Source of the DNA: Cyanoderma ruficeps
Taxonomy: Eukaryota > Chordata > Aves > Passeriformes > Timaliidae
Assembly: GCA_008694505.1 (NCBI GenBank)
Contig: VZDJ01000052.1
Span: 9,666,879-9,730,878, forward strand
Direction of reading: 5' to 3'
DNA: 64,000 nt
Shown here: piece after piece, positions 60,301 through 64,000 of the stretch
Layout: each line of letters opens with the position of its first letter
Position numbering within the stretch: the first letter of the stretch is position 1
Notes under the pieces: generated by a model
What the model saw: the letters and a program-made list of their open reading frames with translations, nothing else
The model's database searches: none
Told to the model about the DNA's origin: nothing
Translations under genes and position numbers: made by a program

Positions 60301-63300
60301 AGTCATATTGCTACTTGCAGAAAAGTAGAAAGAGGCAGTGTTTTAAAGACATCTTTCTGATGATATTATCAGAAATTCAATATACTAGAGGTGTTAATCC
60401 CCTTGCTCAGGGTTTTGCAGCATTGGGTACTAGAGCACTTACCCATCTGGCACTGGTACATGTTCCGTGGACTTTGGTTGTGGTCGGAGAAGGGAATGAG
60501 GTTGGCCACCACGCTCAGAATGCTGTGAGGGAAGAGTTCCTGGTGAGTGGTCACCCCAGGCACCACCTCTGATTCCAGCGTGGCCACATTCATGAAGATC
60601 TGCAAACATCAAATTGGATAATGCTTGCTCACTTCCTTCTTTTGAAGGGAAGAGAACAAAACAAAGCTGTCTCCAATGGCTTTCTTATTTCTGTTCTGAT
60701 CTCTAAAAGATCTCTACAGTCCAGCTACGACATTTACCAGAAATCAGTTTGCAGGAGTGAAAACCCCCCTTCTGTCACCTATTACAGCTCTTCAACACAA
60801 GCCTCATCCTCAGCTCTTTTCACAAATCATTTTGAAACACATTTTTGGTGCCAGGTACCTCTGTGATGTGGGAATATGCAAAGCCCACCTGTTCCAGAGT
60901 CCCAATCCATTCATTCTTTCCATAGGACAGGTTTCTGACAGGCCGCACCATCCGGCAGGGGCTGGTGAAGATGAACAGCCCGGGGTACAGGCTGGGTTTT
61001 CCTGTCATTGGGATCAGGACCACTTCTGCCCGTGCAGGAAATCTCTTCTCTTGTGTTATCTGTTGGTGCAAAGAAATAACGATCTAGAAACACAAAGCAA
61101 GTTTAACTAAACTGCATCCACCTGGTGACACAATGAAAATGTCAACCACAGGGGCAGCCACTAATAAGAAGTTACCAAGAAGAGTTCTTGGAAATACTTT
61201 TAGAAAAACCTCCACCAAAAAAAAAAAACAAACCCAAAAACCCAAACCCCACAGAACATGTCTTGTCTTACTTTTTCCAAGAAAATGTTCTTTCAGAAAT
61301 TGTAACTTCATAAACCAACAGATGAAACATACGGATAAAAAAAAGGTAACAGAAAAGCACACTCCAGTGCTAATATACAGCCAAAGATAACTTATTGGGT
61401 CAGATTTAAAAAAAAAAGAAAGAAATGGAAGCCTAAGAAGTTCCAAACATTCCTATTTTTGACCATTGCACGTTGAAGATGTTTACCTAAGAAACATTTC
61501 AAACAAGATAGCAAACCTTGAACCGGCGGAGGGTTTGTGCAATCTCAGGAGCCAACTCCTGCTCTACCCAGCCCACCATGGAGCCATCCAGCACAACTCT
61601 GTAGCACTCTGAGTAAGGCCGGCTTGGGGCTGCATCAATGGGGGTGACACCTGTGGGAACAGGGGGTTGATGGCAGGAACAGCCAAAAAAAAGGCAAACA
61701 AAACACAGAACTTATTTCTGCACTTCTCACTTCACGCCAAGAAACTTTCTGAGACATCAAAAAATTCTTGGCAAAGCCATAGACAGGTTGAATGGAAAAC
61801 AAAAAACATTTACAACTTAGAATGTCATTCCCCTCCCCATTTTTCGGACTGAAATAAGGATTCTCATTTTTGTGGCAATCACAATTGAACTGCAGTTCAA
61901 TTCAAGTAATTACAAAGTTACTAATTAGTCCCGTTTCTCAGAGCTGTGAGAAATTCCTTGTGCTTCAGTGAAGATCCTCACACTACAGCTGACACTGAAT
62001 TTTCCAGGCTGACGTGCCTGTGCAAGCAATGTGTTATTTACCACTAAGCAGAAGCCCAGTAAGTACAGGTGGTCAAACTTGATTTCACCTTCTGCACAGA
62101 GCAGTGTGCTGTGATGCTGTGTGCAGAGGCACAGGGCTGTGGGGCAGGGAGGGAAGAAAGGCCAACACCTCAGGCAGGGAGGGAAGAAAGGCCAACACCT
62201 CAGGCAGGGAGGGAAGAAAGGCCAACACCTCACCGAACCGCGGGGCCAGCGACACGTACCCAGGGAACACAGCAAAGGCGGGATGTCTGCCACGGGCACC
62301 ATCTCGGTGACGATCTCACACAGAGCTGTCATGTGGTTCATGAGCCCACAGGGCTCTCCGTCCGGGGTGTCCACGGGGCACAGGAAGCCCCAGGACTCGG
62401 GCAGCAGCTTGCGGACGGTCGTGGTTCTCATCTGGGAGAAGGCCGCCCCGCGGTGGATGCAGCGGAAGTGGGACAGGTACCGGATGAAATTCAGCTTGTC
62501 CCCCACCACACACAGACCACTGTCCTGCAGCATGCCCAGCCCTAGGGAACACAGGGGAGATTCGGGTCAGGACCTCGTCCAGCTTCAACAAACACAGGAT
62601 GAAACAGTAAGAAACAAGACAGTTTTTTGTTTTTCACTGACAGCCCCTAAAGATGCTCACGCTGGATCCCAACAAGGGAGGTGCATGTACACAGGCAACT
62701 CAGTGACCTGTAAGAGACCTAGAGACTTTAAATTCCAAGCTATTTCTTAAAATCTATCTCCTTTTACAAACATCTGGAAGTAACTTCCAGTGAAGCAACT
62801 AGGAATTTGCAGCTGGTAGGTTTTACCAAAATTCTGCAGGTTTTTAATCTAATTTCATTTTCTAGTGGGCACTCCATGACAACACTGTCATACAGAACAC
62901 TTTGGGAAGCATCAGATAAATCTGAATGTACATCAGCAAACCAGTTTCTCTCCATTTAAGCTCACATGACTAATGGGGCAGTTCTGATTAAAAAAACGCC
63001 CCTTCTCTGTCTTACATTGCACCTTCTAAGAAGAAATAATCTTTGGGAAAGCAAATCAAATTACAGCCACTCTTTTGGACAATGCTAAATATCATTTCAA
63101 CTATTCATCTGGGTAAGGGCTTTGCTTTCATAACTAACCTGTTCCACATCATGCACAATGCCTACACCTGTGCATAAATCTTGCCCTTTTCCTCAACCAT
63201 TCCTTTCTTGAAACCCCTTTTAGCAATTCAGTTACAGTGTACAATGTCTGCCTACAAGCAGTTGTTTCAATTTAATAGCTCAATTTTACGTTGTTCCTCA

Positions 63301-63525
63301 TTCTGATTTACAGGAAAAAAACAAAGAAAGGCATCTTGAGTCTGCAGATTTACCTGTTTTAGACCGCAGGTTACCAGTTGCAAGCAGATACTCAAATGGC
63401 TTGGTGAAGTCTGGTGCCAGGCTGAACGCCTTCACCAGGCTGTCTGTATTTAGGTTGATATCTGCCTTTTCTGCTCTTTTCTCCAAAACAAACCTAACAG
63501 ACTGCAGCCAGGTTTCAAGCCTCTC
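57301..63525 (-). CDS. POLR1B: RNA polymerase I subunit B (RPA135-type), C-terminal part
   Basis: Eight exons: 63525-63354, 62541-62260, 61650-61517, 61059-60889, 60599-60443, 59854-59658, 59260-59007 and 58180-57301. All are in phase and give 748 residues to the stop; the upstream third of the protein lies off the right edge. POLR1B is the second-largest subunit of the nucleolar polymerase that makes the pre-rRNA. Landmarks in order: [21 protein letters not shown] (fork region), [44 protein letters not shown] (hybrid-binding region), [20 protein letters not shown], and a C-terminal zinc site with CTSCG and CSIC pairs. [17 protein letters not shown] is the anchor region. These motifs with the C-terminal half of the zinc site distinguish it from POLR2B and POLR3B. 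Confidence 0.96.
57937..58600 (-). other. POLR1B last exon 5' part and last intron
   Basis: The acceptor lies just above 58180. The intron to 59006 is AT-rich and contains nothing I recognise. The intron 59855-60442 is also featureless apart from short A and T runs. Confidence 0.5.
62143..62232 (+). repeat. 30-bp minisatellite, three perfect copies
   Basis: The unit begins 'ggcagggagggaagaaaggc' and ends 'caacacctca'. Copies are at 62143-62172, 62173-62202 and 62203-62232. It lies in a POLR1B intron, starting only about 28 bases past the splice donor of the exon ending at 62260. The perfect identity points to recent expansion. Confidence 0.97.
62542..63353 (-). other. POLR1B intron, no feature seen
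   Basis: AT-rich intronic sequence between the exons at 63354 and 62541. No repeat family recognised. Confidence 0.6.
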
Positions 63526-64000
63526 CTAAGGTTTAAAAGGGAGAGATTTAAAATTAAAACAAGACAGGAAAGGCTCGAATTAGAACATCAGTTCTAATCT
63601 AGCACATCAGCTGCACATGATACAGAACTCTTCTGATATCAGCAAGATGCATAACTTTTAAGGAACTGACAGTTTTCCAGACTTATTTCCAACACTGACT
63701 TCATTCTATCAAGATGCTGATGGTATATGTCAACACAGAACTAAAAAGAAAACACCCACCCAAGAGCTTGGCAATCACTTCCACCCAGAATGGTGATGAG
63801 TCTGGAAAATTAAGTACAATAACAGAATTTCATAAAGCACAGACAAAACCCAAAGCAGAAACTGTACCTATAATCTGACCACAAGAATAACTCTGTGTAT
63901 ATAATATACAGTGCACACCGTGTCTCCTGTATGCTTTAGACTATTTAGGATCTTAGGATTCAAAAGAAAGGGGCTGTTAACTCACTCCCCTGCTGATCTG
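63526..64000 (-). other. POLR1B intron running to the window edge
   Basis: Intron upstream of the exon starting at 63525. The donor and preceding exons would lie beyond 64000. No other feature seen. Confidence 0.6.

Noticed and set aside
61925..62270. Frame with repeated [10 protein letters not shown] after a POLR1B exon
   Set aside because: This is intron sequence past the GTACGT donor, reading through a 30-bp minisatellite. The next exon joins in phase without it.

Overview
This is vertebrate nuclear DNA, almost certainly from a bird. It has intron-split genes with GT-AG junctions, very GC-rich CpG-island first exons, compact introns of a few hundred bases, and CR1-type LINE fragments with the typical avian 3' end. 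One unresolved base (N) lies in a long GAGAG repeat. I cannot name the species from the sequence.

Layout, left to right. (1) 1-3180: 5' end of ENTPD6 on the minus strand (two coding exons; the rest lies off the left edge) and its CpG-island promoter. (2) 3181-26800: about 23.6 kb between the divergent genes ENTPD6 and VSX1. It has no convincing gene. It holds a solo LTR, CR1 fragments, a 420-bp (GAGAG)n tract and several AT-rich, homeodomain-site-rich blocks that look like enhancers. (3) 26934-30964: VSX1, a paired-like CVC homeobox gene, five exons, plus strand. (4) 32.9-33.5 kb: a CR1 element. (5) 33964-46986: PEX6, complete, 17 exons, plus strand. (6) 48459-50506: GNMT, complete, 6 exons, minus strand. 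(7) 51152-54456: CNPY3, complete, 6 exons, minus strand. (8) 54950-56193: PTCRA (pre-T-cell receptor alpha), minus strand, four exons found and the last not located. (9) 57301-63525: the C-terminal two thirds of POLR1B, minus strand, eight exons, running off the right edge.

The exon models were built by hand. For VSX1, PEX6, GNMT and CNPY3 every junction keeps phase and the totals divide by three: 339, 978, 294 and 256 residues. From general knowledge, PTCRA-CNPY3-GNMT-PEX6 are neighbours on human 6p21, ENTPD6-VSX1 are neighbours on human 20p11, and POLR1B is on human chromosome 2. The window therefore joins three human-separated blocks.

The genes are not one pathway. PEX6 is a peroxisomal AAA ATPase, GNMT is a cytosolic methyl-group buffer, CNPY3 is an ER chaperone for Toll-like receptors, PTCRA is a thymocyte receptor chain, POLR1B is the second-largest RNA polymerase I subunit, VSX1 is a retinal transcription factor and ENTPD6 is a Golgi or secreted nucleotidase. 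The less explained material is an apparent extra terminal exon and poly(A) signal inside CNPY3 intron 1, the missing 3' end of PTCRA, and the putative VSX1 enhancers with OTX/CRX-type sites.
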